A stretch of DNA of 9,530 bases from an uncultured Fusibacter sp. Its GTDB lineage: Bacteria; Bacillota; Clostridia; Peptostreptococcales; Acidaminobacteraceae. Positions within the stretch are counted from its first letter, which is position 1. Each line of letters begins with the position of its first letter. The position numbers and the translations under genes were made by a program. The DNA lies in contig CALFXQ010000066.1 of NCBI GenBank assembly GCA_937958285.1, forward strand, positions 1 to 9,530, read 5' to 3'. The notes under the pieces were generated by a model. That model was not told the origin of the DNA and did no database searches. It worked only from the letters and a program-made list of their open reading frames with translations. Shown piece by piece: positions 1-6,649 of this stretch.

Positions 1-1096
1 AGGCCACTAAATTCGTTGGACCCACCACGGTGATTTTATAATCGCGCTGTAGTGTTTCAAACAGACCGGGCCGACGCAACACTTCTGCATATAAGCCTTC
101 GGTGGGTACAAAGAGTATGCCAAAATCTGTGGTTTCTGGTGGGTGGATGTACTTGTCGCGTATGTCTTTTGCAGCTTTTTTTATGGCGTTTTCTAGCTGT
201 TTGCCAATTTGATCTTCTAGGTTGGCTGTGCCAATGCCCACTTCACCTGCATCTTGTGCATCTATAAGACGCTGGTAATCTTCGATGGGGAACTTAGAGT
301 CGATGGGCAGTAGCACTGGTTTGTCGTCAGTGCGATTCCCAGGGAGTCGAATGGCGAACTCCACCCGTTCTGAGGCGCCGCTTTTCATCTGGGCATTGCG
401 TTCGTATTGCTCCGGTGACAGCATCTGGTCGAGAATAGCGCCCAATTGAATTTCGCCCATGGTGCCTCTAGTTTTTACATTTGTGAGCACGCGCTTAAGA
501 TCACCCACGCCACTGGCAAGGGTTTGCATCTCGCCAAGGCCTTTATGCACTTGGTCGAGTCGTTCACTGATTAGCTTAAAGGATTCATTAAATCGCTTTT
601 CAACAGATTCTTGTAATTTCTGATCGACTGTCTGCCCGATTTGCGTTAGGCGCTGTTCTGTGGTTTGACTGAGCTCTCCCTGTTTTTTAATCAGTGCGTC
701 AAATTTCTGCTCTTGCATGGCATTGAACTGATTCACGCTATCTGTAAGGGCAACTTGAAAGGCTGCGAGGGTGTCCTTTTGATATTTTGCTATTTCAGAG
801 AGATTTTGATTGGTACCAACTCCGAGGGTTGCAAAACTTCTCGCCATTTCTTCGCGATTATCTCGGAGCATGCGATTGATTTCTTCTCTATTTCTTCCCA
901 TTTCCTCGCGCAGCACCGATTGGAGCTTTTCTAGGTCTCTACGCACTTCTGCCGTGGTGCTCGCCGTCTCGCTAGCGGACTTTTGAGCCTCTTTAATGCC
1001 GTTAACAAGGCTATTCTTTAGCGACCACATAAAAGCTATTCCCAAAAGTGTTGCAACACCTATGGCGCCTAAGGTTATCCATAAATCCGATGTCAT
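1..1096 (-). CDS. rmuC: RmuC family protein, 3'-truncated by window edge
   Basis: The minus-strand frame starting at 1096 is open to the left edge and gives 365 visible residues. An N-terminal membrane segment (about residues 5-24) is followed by a long charged, Gln/Glu/Arg-rich stretch (about 28-200) with coiled-coil character. The conserved RmuC core then begins (about 209 onward), with TRGTMGEIQLG, PIDSKFP, YIHPPETTDFGILFVPTEGLYAE (in pieces about 320-342) and VVGPTNL at the edge. RmuC proteins are usually 400-480 residues, so only the C-terminal tail is missing. In E. coli RmuC limits certain inverted-repeat-associated rearrangements, and the core belongs to the nuclease-like superfamily; its exact biochemistry is not settled. 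The ATG overlaps the stop of the upstream reductase gene (ATGA), and AGAGGTGA lies just before it, so translational coupling is likely. Family assignment is firm; the role here is inferred from the family. Confidence 0.95.
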   Translation of the reverse strand, partial: MTSDLWITLGAIGVATLLGIAFMWSLKNSLVNGIKEAQKSASETASTTAEVRRDLEKLQSVLREEMGRNREEINRMLRDNREEMARSFATLGVGTNQNLSEIAKYQKDTLAAFQVALTDSVNQFNAMQEQKFDALIKKQGELSQTTEQRLTQIGQTVDQKLQESVEKRFNESFKLISERLDQVHKGLGEMQTLASGVGDLKRVLTNVKTRGTMGEIQLGAILDQMLSPEQYERNAQMKSGASERVEFAIRLPGNRTDDKPVLLPIDSKFPIEDYQRLIDAQDAGEVGIGTANLEDQIGKQLENAIKKAAKDIRDKYIHPPETTDFGILFVPTEGLYAEVLRRPGLFETLQRDYKITVVGPTNLVA

Positions 1097-1632
1097 TTTT
1101 CACCTCTAGGTGTATATTGTAAGACCACTATGCCCTCTTCTACGCTCATTGCCTCTAGTTGCAGCCTTTGCTTTAAAAAACCAGGTGTAAAAAGCGCCTT
1201 CCCCGATCCGAGCAATACGGGAATAATGCCCACAATATAGCGATCAATTGCCTTTTGCGCCACAAATGGGGCAATGAGCTCGGCGCCACCAAATAGCCAA
1301 ATGTCTTTAGAAGTACTCCCTTTGGTGGCCAGCACCGCACCCACCACATCGCCTCTAACGGGTGTTACATGGGGTGGGGTATCTTCTGGTAAGGCTCTAT
1401 GGGTTGCAACCCAAACTTGGTGATTGGGAAAATCTTGTCCGTGTAAATCATAGGATTTTCTACCCATTACTACTGTATCGATGGATTCTAAAAAGGCATC
1501 AAATGAAAAGCGCTGAGCCTCTGATGTGTCCAAGTGGTTTGAGCCATCTCCAACAATCCAATCAAAACGCCCAGCGTCATCTAAAATATAACCATCCAAA
1601 CTCATTGCCAAGCTCATCACAATATTACCCAT
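1093..1632 (-). CDS. RibD C-terminal/dihydrofolate reductase-fold protein
   Basis: A 179-residue single-domain protein of the family that includes B. subtilis YyaP/YwjB-like proteins and the reductase domain of RibD. Visible family motifs are SLDGYI near the N-terminus (11-16), VVMGRKSYD (54-62), the nucleotide-binding IWLFGGAEL (111-119) and IIPVLLGSGKALF (136-148). Such proteins are expected to bind NAD(P)H and reduce a small substrate in the cytoplasm, but for this subfamily the substrate is usually unknown. I do not call it folA: the classical DHFR motifs are absent, and no riboflavin genes are adjacent. The start is supported by GAGGAGGT six bases upstream. The stop overlaps the rmuC start by 4 bp, so the two are co-transcribed. 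A perfect TATAAT with an extended -10 TG lies about 35 bp upstream. Confidence 0.9.
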   Translation of the reverse strand: MGNIVMSLAMSLDGYILDDAGRFDWIVGDGSNHLDTSEAQRFSFDAFLESIDTVVMGRKSYDLHGQDFPNHQVWVATHRALPEDTPPHVTPVRGDVVGAVLATKGSTSKDIWLFGGAELIAPFVAQKAIDRYIVGIIPVLLGSGKALFTPGFLKQRLQLEAMSVEEGIVVLQYTPRGEK

Positions 1633-1667
1633 GGGCTACCTCCTCAAAGACGATTCACTCTGAGAGC

Positions 1668-1702
1668 ATTATAACACACAGTGAGCCTATGGCATAAGCC
1701 AT
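1668..1702 (-). promoter_or_regulatory. Extended -10 promoter with dyad operator candidate upstream of the reductase-rmuC pair
   Basis: On the minus strand TGTTATAAT gives a perfect -10 (1668-1673) preceded by the extended -10 TG. No good -35 is visible. The expected -35 zone is occupied by the perfect inverted repeat ATGGC-TTAT-GCCAT (1689-1702). The arrangement fits a promoter covered by a dimeric regulator, or a short hairpin ending the upstream small-gene transcript (no T-run follows, so the latter is weaker). It lies 36-70 bp before the start codon at 1632. Confidence 0.5.
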
Positions 1703-1718
1703 TTGAACATCTTCAGTC

Positions 1719-1853
1719 CTACATGAAAGGAAGTATGCCGCCTAGGAGTCCTTTGGCAACAGAAAACAATGTGATTAAACCATAATAAGCCACCATAATC
1801 AAAATCACTGCAGAAAATGCCCATCTAAATGTGTTTTGAACCAAGCTTCTCAT
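1719..1853 (-). CDS. Small hydrophobic membrane protein, 44 residues
   Basis: This short frame has a near-ideal ribosome binding site: GGGAGGTAAGG ends two bases before ATG at 1853. The product starts MRSLVQNTFRW, continues with one hydrophobic membrane span (about residues 11-34, with AVILIMVAYYGLITLF), and ends SVAKGLLGGILPFM before TAG. A positively charged N-terminus before the span suggests an N-in orientation. I do not recognise a family. It sits between the esterase gene and the reductase gene on the same strand, with its own candidate promoter and two repeated boxes upstream, so it may be a regulated single-gene unit. It is too short for default gene callers. That it is translated is inferred from the ribosome binding site and the coherent membrane-type composition. 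It could be a small stress or envelope protein, a membrane-enzyme accessory subunit or a toxin-like peptide; nothing decides between these. Confidence 0.65.
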   Translation of the reverse strand: MRSLVQNTFRWAFSAVILIMVAYYGLITLFSVAKGLLGGILPFM

Positions 1854-1906
1854 ATCCTTACCTCCCAAGATTTTTTGTCGGTTGTGCGATGTCATTTAAT
1901 AATCTT

Positions 1907-1970
1907 ATTGTAAGGTATAAGTTGAGTCTTGTTCAGTGGACTAAGTCATGACTCCATATGACCTAAGTCA
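1907..1970 (-). promoter_or_regulatory. Candidate activated promoter with two direct-repeat boxes
   Basis: Minus strand: -10 TACAAT (1907-1912), 17-bp spacer, weak -35 TGAACA (1930-1935). Directly upstream lie two 12-bp boxes that match at 10 of 12 positions in plus-strand reading: TGGACTAAGTCA (1937-1948) and TGACCTAAGTCA (1959-1970), 22 bp apart. With a start near 1900 their centres fall near -42 and -64, the usual positions for an activator touching RNA polymerase. The promoter would serve the 44-residue membrane protein. The palindrome AGTCATGACT overlaps the first box. The assignment is by inspection only. Confidence 0.4.
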
Positions 1971-1991
1971 CAACATGCTGCTTTGTAAATG

Positions 1992-3059
1992 CTATTTGAG
2001 ATGGCTATCCAAAAACTGAAACACTTTGTCGAGATTTTCTTGACTAGTAAATTCCTGAGTGCCATGACCTGCGCCGTCTAGTAATTCTAGGGTTACAAAG
2101 TCATCGCCTATTGCTTGCTTTAGGGCACCGGCAAAATCGATAGACTGTTGCGCTGGTACATTGCCATCATTAGTTCCATGTTGTATTAGGAACTTTGGTG
2201 CCGTCTTTTGATCCATGGTTGCAATATATGTGCTTGGGTTTGCCTTTTGAGTCAGTTCTGGATTCAGCGTGATTAGTTGGCCTATATACTGACTTTCAGG
2301 TGATGATTCACTGCTAGTTGCACCAAAGACTGGTGTTATTCCAGAATCGGCAAACTGCTCATCCATCTTTAAAAATTCTAGAGGCCCAAACCAGTCGATA
2401 ACCACCTGTACAGATGCGTCTTGATCTAAATTCTCCCCATTGTCTCCATCTAGCTCTGACACATTGCCAATGGTACCCATCATAGCCGCTAGATTTCCCC
2501 CAGCACTATCGCCCCAAACGGCCAACTTGTTCGCATCTAGATTGTACTGTTTGGCATTCGCTTTGATAAATCGAATAGCTGCCTTGCAATCACTTACGGC
2601 AGCTGGAAAAATTGCTTCCCCAGATAATCTGTAGTTGATGCTCACCACCGCATAGCCTCGGTTTACGCCTTCTAGCATAGCCGCCACATCACCACCAGTA
2701 GCCGTACCCATTTTGAATGCCCCACCATGAATGGCAATAATCACAGGAAATGGTCCTTCTCCTTCATTGGGGAGGTAAATATTTAAAGTCTGGCTAGCAG
2801 AGATATTGCCATAACTTATGTCTGTATACTGTTTCTCGATGGCGGATGTATCTAAGCCACCACCAGAAAGACCGCCTCCCGATTTTCCTGGCATTTTCGA
2901 TCCCTGTGAGGCTACTGTCGTCTCTTCTACCGTTTCTGATACCATGGCGTCAGTTGTAGATGTGTTAGCGAGCTGACTTGAACCTCCTGAGCAACCTGTC
3001 AAGGCCATTGTAACTACTATTGCACCAATTACAAATATAAACACAATCTTCTTTCTCAT
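1992..3059 (-). CDS. Secreted lipoprotein alpha/beta-hydrolase (HSL-like esterase)
   Basis: A 355-residue protein with a lipoprotein signal: MRKK, a hydrophobic stretch, then the lipobox LTGC with Cys23 as the lipidation site. It should be anchored on the outer face of the membrane. A low-complexity Ser/Thr/Gly linker follows (about 24-72, including GGGLSGGG). The hydrolase domain has the oxyanion-hole motif HGGAF (111-115), the nucleophile elbow GDSAGGN with Ser185, an acid residue Asp298 in GTNDGNVP and a base His332 in GAGHGTQ. This complete triad, the spacing and HGG upstream of GDSAGG are typical of the hormone-sensitive-lipase/BD-FAE-like esterase group acting on carboxylic esters, perhaps acetylated sugars. 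The substrate cannot be read from sequence. AAAGGGCGG precedes the start. The gene follows the RR-HK pair by 94 bp on the same strand and may be its target or part of its operon. No T-rich terminator is obvious after it. Confidence 0.92.
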   Translation of the reverse strand: MRKKIVFIFVIGAIVVTMALTGCSGGSSQLANTSTTDAMVSETVEETTVASQGSKMPGKSGGGLSGGGLDTSAIEKQYTDISYGNISASQTLNIYLPNEGEGPFPVIIAIHGGAFKMGTATGGDVAAMLEGVNRGYAVVSINYRLSGEAIFPAAVSDCKAAIRFIKANAKQYNLDANKLAVWGDSAGGNLAAMMGTIGNVSELDGDNGENLDQDASVQVVIDWFGPLEFLKMDEQFADSGITPVFGATSSESSPESQYIGQLITLNPELTQKANPSTYIATMDQKTAPKFLIQHGTNDGNVPAQQSIDFAGALKQAIGDDFVTLELLDGAGHGTQEFTSQENLDKVFQFLDSHLK

Positions 3060-3074
3060 TTTAATCCGCCCTTT

Positions 3075-3118
3075 CTGTTAATGGATATTAGATATCCCAT
3101 GTGTTTAACAGAAGTATA
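3075..3118 (-). promoter_or_regulatory. Leader hairpin and weak -10 before the esterase gene
   Basis: Between the kinase stop and the esterase start there is a two-layer inverted repeat. The outer arms are CTGTTAA (3075-3081) and TTAACAG (3105-3111); the inner arms are GGATAT and ATATCC around a 3-base loop. It ends just before the ribosome binding site, so in RNA it would place a hairpin next to the initiation region. A TATACT -10-like hexamer (minus strand, 3113-3118) lies at its upstream edge with no recognisable -35, as at activator-dependent promoters. Whether this works as operator, RNA element or both is inference. Confidence 0.35.
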
Positions 3119-3153
3119 CTGAAACATTGTGGCAGAAATATGGCATAAAAAGG

Positions 3154-4413
3154 TCAATTGTGTGCGCGTTTCACGGTAAAGTAAAAAATAGAGCCTTTAC
3201 CCACTTCACTAGAAACCGAAATGCTCTGATCTAAGTACTTTACGATTTCCTTTGCTATTGATAGCCCCAAACCACTTGTCACACCATGCTCCGATGGAGA
3301 CACCTGATAGAAGCGATCAAAAATATAGGGGAGTGAAGCTTCATCAATGCCACAGCCCGTATCGATAATGCGAAAAATAAGCTCGTGACGACAAGGCTCA
3401 ATATCGAGGGTAATCGACCCACCTTCTTGTACAAAGCGCATCGCATTATCTATTAGAATCCTCAACAACTGACTGAGACGATGGGGGTTTGAATAGATGG
3501 GAGGTGCTTCTAGCGCCCTTTCGGTAATCGTGAAACGTATATCTAAGTCTTCACTAAGGGCAATATAGCGAGACACAATCTGCTTTACAAAGGGCACTGT
3601 CTCTATATACTCCAGCTTAAAAGCTCTTTTTCCGCTTTGAAGCTTTGACAGTTCCAGCATGTCCGATATAAGTCGCTGCAGGGTGTGACTCTCTTTGAGA
3701 ATCGAGTCGTAGTATTTGTCTTTTGTCTCTTCATCTTGAACCATGTGATCTAACAATGTCTCCGCTAGCGCTTTTATAGAAGCGATTGGCGATTTTAGTT
3801 CATGGCTGACATTGGCCATATAATCTTTGCGCATTTGCTCTAAGCGCTTGGCCTCTTTAAAGTACAGCTGCATAAATACCACCATTGCACCTGTGCCCAA
3901 GGCCAATGTCAGCGTGAATATGAGGTAAAAGCCATTTAAAACTGCGGCAAAATCACTGGCTGGCTTGAGTAAAAAGGCCACACCCTCAACCTTTTTCTCA
4001 CGGACGATGGGCATGCCGATGAGCATTGACTTAGAGGGATGTCCTTTGATCTTCACAATGGTAGCAATGCCACGACTGCCAATAACCTTGGGTATAAGTG
4101 GTGTTAGACTTTGGTCAATAAATGTATCTAGGGGCATCGGCTTAAATTCGTCTGAATCTTTAAATATATCCACAGCAGCGCCGTACAAGTCGTATGCTTT
4201 TAGAATAAAGTCTGTGTTTCTTTCGCCTACAAAGCTATCTGTTGCAATGTCAGTTGCAATCTCTTGAAGCTTTGGTGAGAGTTCGTTCATTTTATAATCC
4301 AAAAAAAATAGGCGAATGGCTATTGTTCCCGCAATCTGACCAACGACAAATAATGCAATCACTATTGCAAACACATATGTTTTACGCGACCACTTAAAGA
4401 GATTCATTGTCAT
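3154..4413 (-). CDS. Membrane sensor histidine kinase
   Basis: A 419-residue orthodox kinase. The first membrane segment (about 13-35) is followed by an extracellular sensor region of about 120 residues (36-158) and a second membrane segment (about 160-184). A short helical linker without a clear HAMP leads directly into the DHp domain, with phospho-acceptor His204 in NVSHELKSPIA. The ATPase domain has the N-box IDNAMRF (Asn323), G1 DTGCGID (351-357), the F-box FDRFY (365-369) and G2 GLGLSIAKE (381-389). All catalytic motifs are intact. It should phosphorylate the regulator encoded immediately upstream, with which it shares an ATGA overlap. AGAGGT six bases before the ATG supports that start over the ATG two codons later. 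The signal is unknown; the sensor region (GIATIVKIKG, MLIGMPIVREKKVEGVAFLL) has the look of a PAS/CACHE-like fold, but that is a guess. Confidence 0.93.
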   Translation of the reverse strand: MTMNLFKWSRKTYVFAIVIALFVVGQIAGTIAIRLFFLDYKMNELSPKLQEIATDIATDSFVGERNTDFILKAYDLYGAAVDIFKDSDEFKPMPLDTFIDQSLTPLIPKVIGSRGIATIVKIKGHPSKSMLIGMPIVREKKVEGVAFLLKPASDFAAVLNGFYLIFTLTLALGTGAMVVFMQLYFKEAKRLEQMRKDYMANVSHELKSPIASIKALAETLLDHMVQDEETKDKYYDSILKESHTLQRLISDMLELSKLQSGKRAFKLEYIETVPFVKQIVSRYIALSEDLDIRFTITERALEAPPIYSNPHRLSQLLRILIDNAMRFVQEGGSITLDIEPCRHELIFRIIDTGCGIDEASLPYIFDRFYQVSPSEHGVTSGLGLSIAKEIVKYLDQSISVSSEVGKGSIFYFTVKRAHN

Positions 4414-5108
4414 AGCGAAACCTCTAGTTTATAACCAACACCGTAAATTGCTTTAATCTCGAATCCACAATCTGTTTGGGGCATCTTTTGGCGCAGTCTC
4501 TTAATGAGGGTATCCACAGCGCGCGTATCGCCAAAATAGTCATATCCCCATACCTTATTGAGTAATTGCTCCCGAGACAACACCTTATTTGGATGCTGTG
4601 CAAAATAAACGAGCATCGCCACTTCTTTTGGCGTTAAACATAACTCTTTTTCGTAGATCGTGACCCTAAACTCAAGGGGATAAATTGCCATGTGTCCGAT
4701 AACGAGTTTTGTCTCCTCTTGTACAGCCTCCTTTCTCGGCGAAAGGCGCTTTAAGATGGTGTGAATGCGCGCCACCACCTCTCTAGGTGAAAATGGTTTT
4801 GTTATATAGTCATCTGCACCCAATTCTAGACCCTGAATGCGGTCGAATTCATCGCCACGTGCACTTAGCATAATAATGGGAATATCACTGGTCTTTCTAA
4901 TCTCTTTACACACATCTGTGCCAAATCGTTTGGGCATCATAATATCTAGAATGACAATATCGAATATGTCATTTTTCAGCATATCTAGTGCCGCCTGCCC
5001 ATCGTAGACCGATACGTGCAGCATGTTTTCTGCTGCTAAATAGGCACTGAGACTCTCATGGACGTAATCACTATCATCGCAAATCAGTACTCGCACATTT
5101 TTTTCCAT
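4410..5108 (-). CDS. OmpR/PhoB-family response regulator
   Basis: A 232-residue two-domain regulator. The receiver domain (about 5-118) has the acidic pair Asp11/Asp12, phospho-acceptor Asp55 in VILDIMMP, the switch residue in MLSAR (Ser82) and the conserved Lys104 in YITKPF. The C-terminal winged helix (about 135-232) shows LTPKEVAMLVYFAQHPNKV, REQLLNKVWG and the hallmark DTRAVDTLIKRLRQK followed by the wing GVGYKL. It is expected to bind tandem DNA half-sites as a phosphorylated dimer. GAGG eight bases before the ATG supports the start. The stop overlaps the kinase start, so the two are co-translated. The likely targets are its own promoter region and the esterase gene behind the kinase, inferred from position only. 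Length and all key residues are normal for the family. Confidence 0.95.
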   Translation of the reverse strand: MEKNVRVLICDDSDYVHESLSAYLAAENMLHVSVYDGQAALDMLKNDIFDIVILDIMMPKRFGTDVCKEIRKTSDIPIIMLSARGDEFDRIQGLELGADDYITKPFSPREVVARIHTILKRLSPRKEAVQEETKLVIGHMAIYPLEFRVTIYEKELCLTPKEVAMLVYFAQHPNKVLSREQLLNKVWGYDYFGDTRAVDTLIKRLRQKMPQTDCGFEIKAIYGVGYKLEVSL

Positions 5109-5154
5109 CAGAAGGACCTCGTATATTAATTTTAAAGCAGTGGATGATGATACA

Positions 5155-5184
5155 ACTATACCCCTTTATAGTGGCCATACACAA
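5155..5184 (-). promoter_or_regulatory. Promoter of the RR-HK(-esterase) unit with a dyad over the -10
   Basis: Minus strand: -35 TTGTGT (5179-5184), 18-bp spacer, -10 TATAGT (5155-5160). The -10 forms one arm of the perfect dyad ACTATA-N6-TATAGT (5155-5172), so a protein bound to the dyad would cover the -10 and part of the spacer. The promoter lies about 45 bp before the response regulator start and downstream of the rocD terminator, which fits an independent transcription start for the signalling module. Confidence 0.45.
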
Positions 5185-5208
5185 GACTTGAACGCCTCAG
5201 GAATACAC

Positions 5209-5250
5209 AAAAGACCATCTTTAGATCGCCTTCTCTAAAAATGGTCTTTT
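5209..5250 (-). terminator. Strong hairpin terminator after rocD
   Basis: A 17-bp inverted repeat with one mismatch (a G-U wobble in one RNA sense): arms at 5209-5225 and 5234-5250 around an 8-base loop. On the minus strand the arm ends in a T-run (TCTTTTGTGTATT), giving a Rho-independent terminator 41 bp after the rocD stop. The AAAA/TTTT ends make it nearly symmetric, so it could also stop plus-strand transcripts. It separates rocD from the two-component genes. Confidence 0.85.
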
Positions 5251-5291
5251 GAATGTGACTTACTACTATCCGTCCATTGTTTGAAGTTGCT

Positions 5292-6494
5292 TTAAACTTC
5301 TCTGAAAACCGCTGCAATTGCCTCTAAGCCCAACTCGACTTCTCCCTTAGTGATTACAAGGGGCGGCGCAATTCGAATAATGTGGTCGTGCGTTTCCTTA
5401 CAAAGGACGCCTTTTGCCATAAGTGCCTCGCAATACTTCCTCGCGCCACCAGCCTCGGCCTTGAGCTCTATGCCGATAAAAAGTCCTTTCCCACGAACTT
5501 CTAAAATCATTGGATTTTCGATAAGCTTTAGTTGGCCCAGCATATAATCGCCCAAAATTTTGGAGTTTTCCACTAGTTTTTCGTCTACAAGCACGTCGAG
5601 AGCGGCGATGCCAATGGCCGCCGCCAGAGGATTGCCTCCGTAGGTGGAGCCGTGATCGCCAGGATTAAACACCCCCATTACCTCTTGACTCGACAGAAAT
5701 GCAGATATTGGGTAAAAACCACCACTCAGTGCTTTTCCCACGACGATGGCATCTGGTTTAATACCGTCGTGCTCAAAGCACATCATCTCTCCTGTTCTGC
5801 CAAAACCCGTTTGAATTTCGTCGACAATCAGCAATACGCCATTGGCATTTGCAAGATCGCGTAGTCCCTTGAGAAATCCAGCTGGTGGAATAATTATTCC
5901 CCCTTCACCTTGAATGGGCTCGACGAGAATCATCGCCGTGTTTGCATTGATCTTCGATGCCACATCGCCCAAATTTCCGTACTCTGCGATTACAAAGCCA
6001 GGTGTAAATGGACCGAAGCCATCCTTATACTGGTCTTCTGTAGAAAAAGATACAAGGGTGGTTGTGCGTCCAGAAAAATTGCCAGAAAAGACGATAATTT
6101 CAGCGGCATGCTCTGGGATGCCTTTAACCTTATAGCCCCATTTACGCGCAGCTTTTATGGCTGTTTCTACTGCTTCAGCACCTGTATTCATAGGCAATGC
6201 TTTCTCGAAGCCCGTAAGGGCGCAGAGCTTCTCTAAAAATAGACCCATTTGATCGTTGTGAAATGCCCTCGAGGTCAGTGTAATCCGGTCCATTTGCCGT
6301 ATAGCGGCTTCTTTGATTCTCGGATGTCCATGCCCTTGGTTTACAGCGGAATAAGCCGCTAAAAAATCTAAGTACTTGTCTCCATTTACATCTTTAACCC
6401 AGCAACCAGAACCCTCTGCAATCACGATTGGTATTGGGTTATAGTTTCTCGCGCTAAAAGCGCCGATGACCTTTAAGTGCTCTTGTGTGTTCAT
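5292..6494 (-). CDS. rocD: Ornithine aminotransferase (ornithine--oxo-acid transaminase)
   Basis: A 400-residue class III PLP-dependent aminotransferase. It matches RocD over its length: AAYSAVNQGHGHP (46-58), ITLTSRAFHNDQ (71-82), MNTGAEAVETAIKAARKW (102-119), EPIQGEGGI (192-200), VDEIQTGFGRTG with cofactor-binding Asp225, GKALSGG with PLP lysine Lys254, and GSTYGGNPLA. The RocD-like C-terminal KETHDHIIRIAPPL is also present. It transfers the delta-amino group of ornithine to 2-oxoglutarate, giving glutamate semialdehyde, which cyclises to pyrroline-5-carboxylate; this links arginine/ornithine to proline and glutamate. The motif that reads GNFHGRT in B. subtilis RocD reads GNFSGRT here (Ser141); human OAT has Trp at this site, so variation is tolerated. 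AGGAGGG precedes the start. It is a single-gene unit with its own promoter and terminator. No other arginine or proline genes are present in the window. Confidence 0.93.
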   Translation of the reverse strand: MNTQEHLKVIGAFSARNYNPIPIVIAEGSGCWVKDVNGDKYLDFLAAYSAVNQGHGHPRIKEAAIRQMDRITLTSRAFHNDQMGLFLEKLCALTGFEKALPMNTGAEAVETAIKAARKWGYKVKGIPEHAAEIIVFSGNFSGRTTTLVSFSTEDQYKDGFGPFTPGFVIAEYGNLGDVASKINANTAMILVEPIQGEGGIIIPPAGFLKGLRDLANANGVLLIVDEIQTGFGRTGEMMCFEHDGIKPDAIVVGKALSGGFYPISAFLSSQEVMGVFNPGDHGSTYGGNPLAAAIGIAALDVLVDEKLVENSKILGDYMLGQLKLIENPMILEVRGKGLFIGIELKAEAGGARKYCEALMAKGVLCKETHDHIIRIAPPLVITKGEVELGLEAIAAVFREV

Positions 6495-6621
6495 GGGATT
6501 CCCTCCTAGTCGTCAACCCGCAACCTATGTGCTTCACGGTTTGCACTTCCATTTATATGTTTCTCGATGTGCTTAATAAGAGGTCATTTGTCTTTGTATG
6601 ACGTTCTAATTATTGTATACC

Positions 6622-6649
6622 ATTATACACCCATCGCTCACTTTGACAA
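6622..6649 (-). promoter_or_regulatory. rocD: Promoter of rocD
   Basis: Minus strand: -35 TTGTCA (6644-6649, five of six consensus bases), 16-bp spacer, -10 TATAAT (6622-6627, perfect). This is the best sigma-A-type promoter in the window. The -10 is embedded in the perfect dyad TGTATA-N4-TATACA (6614-6629), a candidate operator. No sigma-54 GG/GC element is visible, unlike the SigL-dependent rocD operon of B. subtilis. Confidence 0.65.

Noticed and set aside
52..934. Plus-strand frames of 71 and 89 residues within the rmuC region
   Set aside because: Both are antisense to clear RmuC motifs; rmuC itself is open to the window edge on the minus strand.
1093..1632. Calling the reductase a true dihydrofolate reductase (folA) or RibD
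   Set aside because: Motifs fit the RibD C-terminal/YyaP-like group, the deaminase domain of RibD is absent, and there is no folate or riboflavin gene context.
1362..1697. Plus-strand 111-residue frame opposite the reductase gene
   Set aside because: Shadow of a well-supported minus-strand gene; no ribosome binding site or recognisable composition.
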